A program made the position numbers and the translations under genes. 38,124 nt of DNA from Alphaproteobacteria bacterium HGW-Alphaproteobacteria-14. Lineage in GTDB: Bacteria; Pseudomonadota; Alphaproteobacteria; Sphingomonadales; Sphingomonadaceae. Below, piece by piece: positions 32,512 through 38,124 of the stretch (positions within the stretch are counted from its first letter, which is position 1; every line of letters begins with the position of its first letter). The notes beneath the pieces are model-generated. The model was not told the DNA's origin. It was given only the letters and a program-made list of their open reading frames with translations, and made no database searches. The stretch covers positions 1 through 38,124 of the forward strand of contig PHEL01000023.1 in the NCBI GenBank assembly GCA_002842925.1. Direction: 5' to 3'.

Positions 32512-33614
32512 TGACTGAGACACAAACCCCCAAGCAACAATGCGAAATCGCGTGGTTTTCCGCGCTGTGCGATGATGATTACGAATTTCTCGGCGTGCCC
32601 GACAAATATCTGCAATCGAGCTGGGAGCATTGCCGTAACATCGTGCTGCGCGCCGAAGAGGGCGGGTTCGACAATATCCTGCTGCCTTCGGGCTATCAGC
32701 TAGGGCTCGATACCACGATCTTCGCCGCTGCTGTGGCAACGCAGGTGCAGCGGATCAAGCTGCTGTGGGCGACCCGGATGGGCGAAGACTGGCCGCCGCA
32801 ACTGGCGCGCCGGATTGCAACGCTTGATCGCATCCTTGGCCCCAACGCGGCTGGTACGGGCGGGCGGTTAAACGTCAATATCATCTCGTCCGACATGCCA
32901 GGCGAAAGGGTCGAGAGCGGCCCCCGCTACCGCCGCGGCACAGAAATCATGAAGATCGTGCGCACGCTGCTCAATGGCGAGCATCTCGATTTTCAGGGCG
33001 AGTTTTACCAGATGAAGCTCGATCCGCCGCGCATCACCACGCTGTCGGGCAAGTGCCCGCCGTTCTATTTCGGCGGTCTTAGCCATGAAGCGCGCGAATG
33101 CGCCGCCGAAGCCTGCGATGTCTATCTGATGTGGCCCGACACCATGGACAAGGTGCGCGAAAATATCGCCGACCTGAAAGCCCGCGCCGCCAATTACGGA
33201 CGCACGCTGAAGTTTGGCTACCGCGCCCACGTGATCGTACGCGAAACCGAGGATGAAGCGCGCGCCTATGCCGACCGGCTGCTGTCAAAGCTGGATGATG
33301 AAGCCGGGCGGGCAATCCGCGAAAAGTCGCTCGATGCCAAGAACTACGGCGTCCAGCGCCAGCAGGAATTGCGCGGGGCCGCCGATGGCGACGGGTTTGT
33401 CGAGGAAAACCTGTGGACCGGGATCGGCCGCGCGCGGTCGGGCTGCGGAGCGGCAATCGTTGGCACACCCGATCAGGTACTGGCCAAGCTGCGCGCCTAT
33501 CAGGACGAGGGGATCGAGGCGTTCATCCTGTCAGGCTATCCGCACGCGCAGGAGGCCGACATGTTCGCCCGCCACGTACTGCCGCACATCCAGCACGGCC
33601 CGTTGAACCTGTAA
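32511..33614 (+). CDS. smoC: FMNH2-dependent sulfoquinovose monooxygenase (SsuD-like)
   Basis: A 367-residue luciferase-like monooxygenase close to alkanesulfonate monooxygenase SsuD. Residues lining the SsuD active site are kept: W208 (VYLMW), R238 and H240 (YRAHVIVRET), R309 (GRARSGCGAAIVG), Y343 (ILSGYPH). The SsuD Cys54 position is L64. Using reduced FMN and O2 it should split the C-S bond of sulfoquinovose, giving 6-oxo-glucose and sulfite. Its reductase partner is probably the FMN reductase at 21541. It is the last gene of the operon. An alkanesulfonate substrate is possible by sequence, but the neighbouring sulfoquinovosidase makes sulfoquinovose far more likely. ATG 32511 is chosen, with GGAGAGAGG 8 nt upstream. 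Confidence 0.88.
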   Translation: MTETQTPKQQCEIAWFSALCDDDYEFLGVPDKYLQSSWEHCRNIVLRAEEGGFDNILLPSGYQLGLDTTIFAAAVATQVQRIKLLWATRMGEDWPPQLARRIATLDRILGPNAAGTGGRLNVNIISSDMPGERVESGPRYRRGTEIMKIVRTLLNGEHLDFQGEFYQMKLDPPRITTLSGKCPPFYFGGLSHEARECAAEACDVYLMWPDTMDKVRENIADLKARAANYGRTLKFGYRAHVIVRETEDEARAYADRLLSKLDDEAGRAIREKSLDAKNYGVQRQQELRGAADGDGFVEENLWTGIGRARSGCGAAIVGTPDQVLAKLRAYQDEGIEAFILSGYPHAQEADMFARHVLPHIQHGPLNL

Positions 33615-33637
33615 GCCAGAGGACTACGGCAAAAGTA

Positions 33638-33663
33638 CCCCCAGAAACGCTGAATTTTGGGGG
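33638..33663. terminator. Weak hairpin between the monooxygenase gene and tRNA-Thr
   Basis: CCCCCA (33638-33643) can pair with TGGGGG (33658-33663) around a 14-nt loop. It sits between the convergent monooxygenase gene and the tRNA genes. On the plus strand no T-tract follows; on the minus strand TACTTTTG follows. It may act in either direction, but the evidence is thin. Confidence 0.35.
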
Positions 33664-33757
33664 CACCAGCAGAAACACATCGCGCCGTTGAGAGCCGATA
33701 TATCCCGCAAAAATGAGGGATTTTCAAGGCTTCCAGCGATGTCAGGAAACAAGGAAA

Positions 33758-33833
33758 TGGTGCCGCTTACGTGACTCGAACACGTGACCCCATCATTACG
33801 AATGATGTGCTCTACCAACTGAGCTAAAGCGGC
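33758..33833 (-). tRNA. tRNA-Thr (anticodon CGU)
   Basis: A 76-nt tRNA with encoded CCA. The acceptor stem GCCGCTT pairs with AAGCGGC, the discriminator is A, the D arm reads AGCTCAGTTGGTAGAGC, the anticodon stem CATCA/TGATG encloses TTCGTAA with CGT, and the T arm ACGTG-TTCGAGT-CACGT is regular. It reads ACG codons. It lies 50 bp downstream of tRNA-Cys on the same strand. Confidence 0.95.
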
Positions 33834-33883
33834 ATCTGCGCGTGTTGCCCTAATTGCGGGGGGCAATGCGTGCAATGCAAAGG

Positions 33884-33957
33884 TGGAGGCCCGAGCCGGA
33901 ATCGAACCGGCGTGCAAGGATTTGCAGTCCTCTGCGTAACCACTCCGCCATCGGGCC
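33884..33957 (-). tRNA. tRNA-Cys (anticodon GCA)
   Basis: A 74-nt tRNA with encoded CCA. The acceptor GGCCCGA pairs with TCGGGCC, the discriminator is U (usual for Cys), the anticodon loop CTGCAAA carries GCA inside the AGGA/TCCT stem, and the T arm GCCGG-TTCGATT-CCGGC is regular. It is the upstream member of the two-tRNA cluster. Confidence 0.96.
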
Positions 33958-34045
33958 GAGCCATCCGGGGCATGCGTCCCGAACAGAGCGCGCGCACTAG
34001 CGATTCGCTGCGGGCTTGGCAATCTGTGTTTCTCAGGAGGCAGAC

Positions 34046-34060
34046 TTGACGCAACGTCAA
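34046..34060. promoter_or_regulatory. Inverted repeat TTGACG-N3-CGTCAA upstream of thioesterase
   Basis: A perfect 6+3+6 inverted repeat lies 38 bp before the thioesterase start, in the spacer shared with the divergent tRNA-Cys gene. Each arm also looks like a -35 hexamer (TTGACG), so it could be either paired divergent -35 boxes or an operator overlapping one. No regulator gene is adjacent. Confidence 0.4.
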
Positions 34061-34098
34061 TCTGGACGCCGCGCAAACCGCACGGCAAAGCAGCGCAC

Positions 34099-34878
34099 AT
34101 GACCATTGCCAGCCTGCTTGAACCAATCACCGGCCAGCCCGGCCCTGCCCGCCTTGCCCATGCCAATGACTGGATGCAGGGGCGCACGCTGTATGGCGGA
34201 GCATCGGCGCTGGTGGCCTATACGATGGCGGTGCGCGCCTTCCCCGGCCTGCCGCCGCTGCGCGGCGCGCAGGTCGCGTTTGTTGCACCGGTGGGCGAAG
34301 AAGTTGCACTTACCGCCGAGATTATCCGGCAGGGGCGCAACGTTACACAGGTGCGCAGCGAGATCCACAGCGACGGCAAAGTCGCATTGAGCGCCTTCTG
34401 GCTGTTTGGCGAAGGCCGCGAGGCCAATGCACTGCGCCCCGCCGATCCGCCCGAAAACTGGCCCGGAGCGCCTGACGCCAATGAAGTGGTGATGGGCGGG
34501 CTGGGGCCGGCCTTCATTCAGCACAATTTCGAACTGCGCTATGGTCAGGTCAAAGGCGCAGATCACGGCGCGACCATGCGGCGCTGGGCGCGGTTGACAG
34601 AACAGCACGATCTCGATCCGGTGTCCAAACTTGTGCTGATGGGCGACGTCATGCCGCCAGGCGCGATGCGGGTGATGCAACGGCTTGGCGCGATCAGCTC
34701 GATCAACTGGTCGTTCAATGTGCTCGACCCCGAAACCCGTTCGCCGGGCGGGTGGTATCTGGCCGAAAATGCCAGCCAGCACGCCGATAGCGGCTATTCA
34801 TCCGAACGGCTGCGGATGTGGGATGCGGACGGGCGGCAGGTGCTCGACGGGGTTCAGTGCGTGGCGGTGTTCGGGTAG
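34099..34878 (+). CDS. Acyl-CoA thioesterase-like double hot-dog protein
   Basis: A 259-residue protein of the thioesterase-like (4HBT_3) group. The N-terminal hot dog includes HANDWMQGRTLYGGASALVAYTMAV, where YGG is the usual turn before the central helix, and QVAFVAPVGEEVALTAEIIRQGRNVTQVRSEI. The C-terminal hot dog includes SSINWSFNVL and GWYLAENASQHADSGYSSERLRMWDADGRQVLDGVQCVAVF. Such enzymes release free acids from acyl-CoA in the cytosol. It is convergent with a crotonase 11 bp away, which hints at shared acyl-CoA metabolism but not at one operon. Substrate chain length unknown. Confidence 0.85.
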   Translation: MTIASLLEPITGQPGPARLAHANDWMQGRTLYGGASALVAYTMAVRAFPGLPPLRGAQVAFVAPVGEEVALTAEIIRQGRNVTQVRSEIHSDGKVALSAFWLFGEGREANALRPADPPENWPGAPDANEVVMGGLGPAFIQHNFELRYGQVKGADHGATMRRWARLTEQHDLDPVSKLVLMGDVMPPGAMRVMQRLGAISSINWSFNVLDPETRSPGGWYLAENASQHADSGYSSERLRMWDADGRQVLDGVQCVAVFG

Positions 34879-34889
34879 GCGCGCGCCGC

Positions 34890-35708
34890 TTACAAATCCT
34901 CGAAATCCGGCTTGCGCTTCTGCATTGCCGCCATCACCGCTTCGACCTGGTTGCGGCTACGCATGATGCCGTGCTGTTCGATGCTTTCTTCAAGCAGAAT
35001 CGCATTGGTATCGCGATCGATCATGCCCGCGTGCAGCCGCTTGGCCGCGCGGATTGCGTGGGGATTGCGATTGGCGATCTCGCCCGCAATTGCAATCGCG
35101 CGGTCGAGCGGGTTGTCATCGACATGGGTCGCAAGGCCGAGCGCCTGCGCCTCCGCCCCCGAAAATTCGCGATTGGTGTAAATCAGTTCGCGCAGCACAT
35201 CATCGCGCACCAGCCCGCGCCACAGCGCGAAACCGCCCATGTCGGGCACCAGACCCCATTTCATCTCCATGATTGACATGCGCGTTTCGGGATGGACAAT
35301 GCGAATATCCGCGCCGCTGGCAATCGCCAGCCCGCCGCCGAAGCATACGCCGTGCACCGCCGCGATTACCGGCACCGGAAGTTTGCGCCACTGCATCGAC
35401 ACCTGCTGGAACTTGTTGGCATTGCCATATGTCCGTTCGGTCAGCGACGGTTCGTCCTCGCTTGGCGAGCGGGTGAAGCTGGCAAGGTCAAGCCCGGCGC
35501 AGAACGCCCGGCCTTCACCGCAAAGCACCACCACGCGCAGGCCCTTCATGCGCTGCAATGTGCTGCCCGCTTCGATGATGCGTGCGAACATTTCGGGGTC
35601 AAGCGCGTTCATCTTGTCAGGGCGGTTGAGACGCACCAGCGCAACGCCGTCCTCTCCCAGTGCGATGGAAACCCTGTCATTGGCGGTCATTGAGGCGGTG
35701 GCGGGCAT
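34890..35708 (-). CDS. Enoyl-CoA hydratase/isomerase (crotonase) family protein
   Basis: About 272 residues from ATG 35708, which has AAGGAA 9-10 nt upstream; the frame is open further up but without family sequence. Crotonase marks are VALVRLNRPDKMNALDPEMFARI, the first oxyanion loop EGRAFCAGLDLASF and the second one AAVHGVCFGGGLAIASGADIRIV, with a catalytic-region RMSIMEMKWGLVPDMGG. This DMGG form is common in sphingomonad proteins annotated as crotonase family rather than FadB-type hydratases, so hydratase, isomerase or another crotonase reaction remains open. A palindrome AAAACA-C-TGTTTT lies 17 bp upstream. Confidence 0.88.
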   Translation of the reverse strand: MPATASMTANDRVSIALGEDGVALVRLNRPDKMNALDPEMFARIIEAGSTLQRMKGLRVVVLCGEGRAFCAGLDLASFTRSPSEDEPSLTERTYGNANKFQQVSMQWRKLPVPVIAAVHGVCFGGGLAIASGADIRIVHPETRMSIMEMKWGLVPDMGGFALWRGLVRDDVLRELIYTNREFSGAEAQALGLATHVDDNPLDRAIAIAGEIANRNPHAIRAAKRLHAGMIDRDTNAILLEESIEQHGIMRSRNQVEAVMAAMQKRKPDFEDL

Positions 35709-35724
35709 TGGTTGGGGCTTCCTT

Positions 35725-35737
35725 AAAACACTGTTTT
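35725..35737. promoter_or_regulatory. Palindrome AAAACACTGTTTT upstream of crotonase gene
   Basis: A perfect 6+1+6 inverted repeat stands 17 bp ahead of the chosen crotonase start, in a short AT-rich patch. Its position over the expected promoter or leader fits an operator, for example for a TetR- or GntR-type regulator of acyl-CoA genes. No such regulator lies next to it. Confidence 0.4.
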
Positions 35738-35804
35738 GCAGATGGCAGATTGACCGATCCGCTGTCCCAAGTCCAGACTTGCCCCGGTTAAGGGCCGCCG
35801 CCAT

Positions 35805-36164
35805 TCAAATGGCGGAAGCATCGAGAAAATAGCCACCATCGAGGTGCGTGGCGATCAGCCGCGCAAGACCAAAGGGTTCAAGCTTCGCGCGCACCCGCGC
35901 CACGTGCACGGCGACGCTGTTGGCTGCGGGTTCGAAATTGATGCGCCATACCTCGGCCAGCAATTGCCGCTGGGTCATGCATTCCCCCGGATGTTCGGCC
36001 AGCCGCCAGATCAGCGCAAATTCGCGCGGGTGCAGGCCGAGCCAGCGATCATCCACCCGCCCGTCACGGTGGAACAGGTCAAGCATCACGTCCCCTGCTT
36101 CGCGGAACCGCGGGATCATCTCGTCGCTGTCGGTGAACCGGCCGGCAGACAGGATGGCGTTCAC
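35805..36164 (-). CDS. Stand-alone OmpR/PhoB-type winged-helix protein
   Basis: A 119-residue protein that is essentially one trans_reg_C DNA-binding domain: RWLGLHPREFALIWRLAEHPGECMTQRQLLAEVWRINFEPAANSVAVHVARVRAKLEPFGLARLIATHLDGGYFLD. The receiver domain of a response regulator is missing; only about 35 unrelated residues precede the domain. Its ATG overlaps the stop of the RadC-like gene as ATGA, so the two are co-translated. Its trigger is unknown, and phosphorylation by a kinase is not expected. Confidence 0.85.
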   Translation of the reverse strand: MNAILSAGRFTDSDEMIPRFREAGDVMLDLFHRDGRVDDRWLGLHPREFALIWRLAEHPGECMTQRQLLAEVWRINFEPAANSVAVHVARVRAKLEPFGLARLIATHLDGGYFLDASAI

Positions 36165-36583
36165 AGCAGGCCTCCTGCGCGCATCGAATAGACTGCTCTG
36201 GTGGTGAAAATCAGATGATCGATCAGCGTGATATCGAGCGCGCGGGCGACATCCTGCAATTGCCGTGTGGCGGTCAGATCACAGTCGCTTGGCTGGCAGT
36301 GTCCCGAAGGGTGATTATGGGCGAGGATGATGCCCGATGCGCCCAGCCGCAATGCCTCGCCAAACAGCGCCCGCATCCGCAGTTGCAATGTGCCGAGGCT
36401 GCCCATGCCAAAGGCCGCATCGCCCAGAAAGACGCGCCGTGCATCCACGAAGATCGCATGGCCGCGTTCGTGCAGAGCGGGCGGCGACAGCACCACATTG
36501 CGCAGGTAGTCGATCATCGCCAAGGTGCGCTGCTCATGCGATGATGCCTGTTCGGGCACAGGTGAAGGCGCCAGCATCACCAT
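36161..36583 (-). CDS. Short RadC-like JAB/MPN domain protein
   Basis: A 140-residue protein consisting of the RadC (MPN) domain. The JAMM metal motif is HNHPSGHCQPSDCDL, with a preceding Glu in LFGEALRLGASGIILA, and TLIDHLIFTTRAVYSMRAGGLL ends the domain. Full RadC proteins have about 220 residues with an N-terminal helix-hairpin-helix region, which is missing here. Biochemical function of RadC is unsettled; short forms often sit in mobile or regulatory contexts. It is coupled to the orphan winged-helix gene. Confidence 0.85.
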   Translation of the reverse strand: MVMLAPSPVPEQASSHEQRTLAMIDYLRNVVLSPPALHERGHAIFVDARRVFLGDAAFGMGSLGTLQLRMRALFGEALRLGASGIILAHNHPSGHCQPSDCDLTATRQLQDVARALDITLIDHLIFTTRAVYSMRAGGLL

Positions 36584-36641
36584 GGTGCGCGCAGTTCAGC
36601 CAGCACGGCGAAAGGGTCTGGCATCGGCATGCCTGCCGGCA

Positions 36642-37139
36642 TCACAGGCTTGGCCATTGCACGCCGGGCGCCGATGACCGCCAATCGCGATAAGGCCCGA
36701 ACTGGCGCGTTCGGGTGACATGGCGGGCGAACCCGGCAAATATCAGCGCCAGCTGGCAATAGGATGGGCCGCTGGCAAGAATAAGGTAAGCGATCGGAGA
36801 CACCGTATCGACCATTCCTTTGACTGCATGTGCGCTAATCGCGACCAGCTGGAAGCCCGCAATCCACAATGGGTAATTGCGGTTCGCTTTCAGCGCCACC
36901 GCCACGAACCCGGCACCCGCCAGCAGGTCGATCGCGACATAGATTGCGGCGTTTGGGCCGAGCGCCGGATTGCCAAGACCCAGCAGGCTAAAGAGATAGA
37001 CCGGAACAACCATTGTTGCGACGAATAGTGCGATCAGCCAGCGTTCGGGCGCCGCGCCCCAGCGCCATATCGCCAGTGCCAGCAAGGCACTGGCGATATG
37101 CTGCGCATCGCCTCGGTATGTGTTGAACAGTTCGAGCAT
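36642..37139 (-). CDS. Small integral membrane protein, function unknown
   Basis: A 165-residue protein with four or five hydrophobic segments: HIASALLALAIWRW, WLIALFVATMVVPVYLFSLLGL, AAIYVAIDLLAGAGFVAVALKA, LWIAGFQLVAISAHAV and SPIAYLILASGPSYCQLALIFAGF. The C-terminal 30 residues are polar. I do not recognise the family; similar short membrane proteins are common and unannotated in sphingomonads. It is encoded between the helical protein and the RadC-like gene, all on the minus strand. Confidence 0.7.
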   Translation of the reverse strand: MLELFNTYRGDAQHIASALLALAIWRWGAAPERWLIALFVATMVVPVYLFSLLGLGNPALGPNAAIYVAIDLLAGAGFVAVALKANRNYPLWIAGFQLVAISAHAVKGMVDTVSPIAYLILASGPSYCQLALIFAGFARHVTRTRQFGPYRDWRSSAPGVQWPSL

Positions 37140-37153
37140 CGGCTAAGGTTCGA

Positions 37154-37498
37154 TCAGGCCATGGCCCGTTCCGGTTTTGCAACCGTAGCCATCATCGCTT
37201 CTGCCGGGATAATTGTTTCAGTGCCGGTCTCGCCGCCAGCGTGAACCTGGGCGACCTTGCTCAATTCAGCATGCACGCGCAGCAGGCTGGTGGACATCGC
37301 CATGGCCTGACTTTCAGCCTCGGTCAGCCGCAAAAGCGCGCGCTGGCCAGTGTGGACTTCGACTTCGGGGTTCTGGCGGGCAGCCAGCATCGCCTGCTTC
37401 AAACGGGCCATGGCAATGATCGATTCGTCGGCAATCGCTTCGGCTTCGCGAACCAGTTTCTTCAATTGGTGGGCGTCGGACAGGATACGTTCGTTCAT
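37154..37498 (-). CDS. Small helical protein, function unknown
   Basis: About 114 residues from ATG 37498 (MNERILSDAHQLKKLVREAEAIADESIIAMARLKQAMLAARQ). The sequence is rich in Ala, Glu, Leu and Met and should be largely alpha-helical, possibly coiled coil over residues 5-85, with a loose C-terminus. No signal peptide or membrane segment. It sits 15 bp upstream of the membrane protein gene and 25 bp downstream of the LuxR-type HTH gene, so a three-gene unit is plausible. I do not recognise the family. Confidence 0.65.
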   Translation of the reverse strand: MNERILSDAHQLKKLVREAEAIADESIIAMARLKQAMLAARQNPEVEVHTGQRALLRLTEAESQAMAMSTSLLRVHAELSKVAQVHAGGETGTETIIPAEAMMATVAKPERAMA

Positions 37499-37523
37499 CG
37501 TGATACTCCGCAGTCGCCGGTGC

Positions 37524-38123
37524 TCAGCCGGCAACTTGAGAATTTTCCACAGAGACGGCCGCCTTGCCGTTCATCGCGTCACTCAGGGCCACGGCTGCGG
37601 TAACAGTCAGCACCACGGCGGCCAGGATCCCTGATGCGATCCCGACAATGGCTCCCAGGCGAAGCAGAACGGCATGCTCACCGTCGAGCACTCCGGGGAC
37701 CACCCTCGGTTCGCCCGGTCTGAGCCACGGCACCTGTTCAATCAGGGGCATCGCGTCGCTCAGAACTAGTTGACCCGGGTCATCCCGACCGCCCAAATCA
37801 GGTAAATCCGTCGCCGCGTTAATCTGAGTTTTTGTGTATGCAGGTTCGCTCAAGGGGGGACGCAAAACTGCATCCGGGCTGCCCCCTAGGTCGTTTTCCT
37901 TAGCCTCTGGCGACAATGCCGGTGCGCGCGTGGCACGATAATTTTCGACCAGTTCACCCAGACTGCCCGCCTCGTAAACGTCCTTAAGCACACGGATATG
38001 CTGGTTTATCCGGGTTTCGGATACACCAAGCTCCTGCGCGATAACCTTGATTGGCACGCGGCGATCAATGCGCTCTATCACTGCGCGCTGCCTGTCGGTC
38101 AGCCGCCGTGCGGCTCCGGACAA
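37524..38123 (-). CDS. Membrane-anchored LuxR-type HTH protein, possibly cut by window edge
   Basis: At least 199 residues. Residues 7-50 form a GerE/LuxR-type helix-turn-helix (RLTDRQRAVIERIDRRVPIKVIAQELGVSETRINQHIRVLKDVY). A long polar, proline-rich linker follows (about 65-150), then one transmembrane helix (about 154-180, LRLGAIVGIASGILAAVVLTVTAAVAL) and a short C-terminal tail. The first codon in the window is TTG 38123 at the very edge, so the true start may lie outside. The layout, DNA-binding domain in the cytosol tethered by a C-terminal span, resembles one-component membrane-bound regulators. The target is unknown. Confidence 0.75.
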   Translation of the reverse strand: MSGAARRLTDRQRAVIERIDRRVPIKVIAQELGVSETRINQHIRVLKDVYEAGSLGELVENYRATRAPALSPEAKENDLGGSPDAVLRPPLSEPAYTKTQINAATDLPDLGGRDDPGQLVLSDAMPLIEQVPWLRPGEPRVVPGVLDGEHAVLLRLGAIVGIASGILAAVVLTVTAAVALSDAMNGKAAVSVENSQVAG

Positions 38124-38124
38124 C

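Noticed and set aside
33624-34187. A 187-codon open frame on the minus strand across the tRNA region
   Set aside because: It runs straight through both tRNA genes and the start of the thioesterase gene in another frame, and shows no protein-family features.

Overview
The window looks like a chromosomal segment of an alphaproteobacterium of the order Sphingomonadales, probably Erythrobacteraceae-like. The basis is high GC with strong GC3 bias, dense operons with 1-4 bp overlaps, split glycine decarboxylase subunits gcvPA/gcvPB, a methionine synthase split into two ORFs, a TonB-dependent receptor paired with an MFS permease, and general protein style. No rRNA, IS element, phage or CRISPR array was seen. 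The first ~840 bp are visibly AT-richer and look acquired.

Layout. (1) 1-1519: a secreted bulb-lectin-like protein and a SAM methyltransferase. (2) 1645-6121: an IclR regulator and a class III CoA-transferase face a citryl-CoA-lyase-like protein and a CoA-acylating methylmalonate-semialdehyde dehydrogenase, across a 91-bp spacer with two TTCG-N5-CGAA palindromes. (3) 6232-7542: a polysaccharide flippase. (4) 7546-12345: a gcvT-gcvH-gcvPA-gcvPB operon led by a tandem glycine riboswitch. (5) 12487-13686: a cation:proton antiporter. (6) 13693-19306: a methionine-cycle operon (ArsR-methyltransferase fusion, metF, two-part metH) behind an AT-rich operator. (7) 19379-33614: a sulfoquinovose (plant sulfolipid) utilisation locus. 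(8) 33758-33957: tRNA-Thr(CGU) and tRNA-Cys(GCA). (9) 34099-38123: a thioesterase, a crotonase, an orphan winged-helix protein, a short RadC-like protein, a small membrane protein, a helical protein and a membrane-anchored LuxR-type HTH protein cut by the window edge.

The main find is region 7. The plus-strand operon encodes a GH31 sulfoquinovosidase with a complete K-E-R-W-Y sulfonate-pocket fingerprint, a LacI regulator, an aldo-keto reductase matching 6-oxo-glucose reductase and an SsuD-like flavin-dependent monooxygenase. This is the core of the oxidative sulfo-SMO pathway known from Agrobacterium: SQ-glycoside to SQ, then 6-oxo-glucose plus sulfite, then glucose. The minus strand supplies a TonB-dependent receptor, an MFS permease, an NAD(P)H:FMN reductase (FMNH2 for the monooxygenase), a YeiH/UPF0324 sulfate exporter, a SorAB-type sulfite dehydrogenase, a GlpD (probably for glycerol freed from sulfoquinovosyl glycerol) and a divergent RibB-like protein. 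Outer-membrane uptake, desulfonation, flavin supply, sulfite oxidation and sulfate export therefore lie together. The TonB/MFS import in place of an ABC importer and the RibB-like gene are the parts that seem least described.

All functions are read from sequence motifs recalled from the families; no database search was run. Start codons were chosen from Shine-Dalgarno spacing and overlap with the preceding gene.
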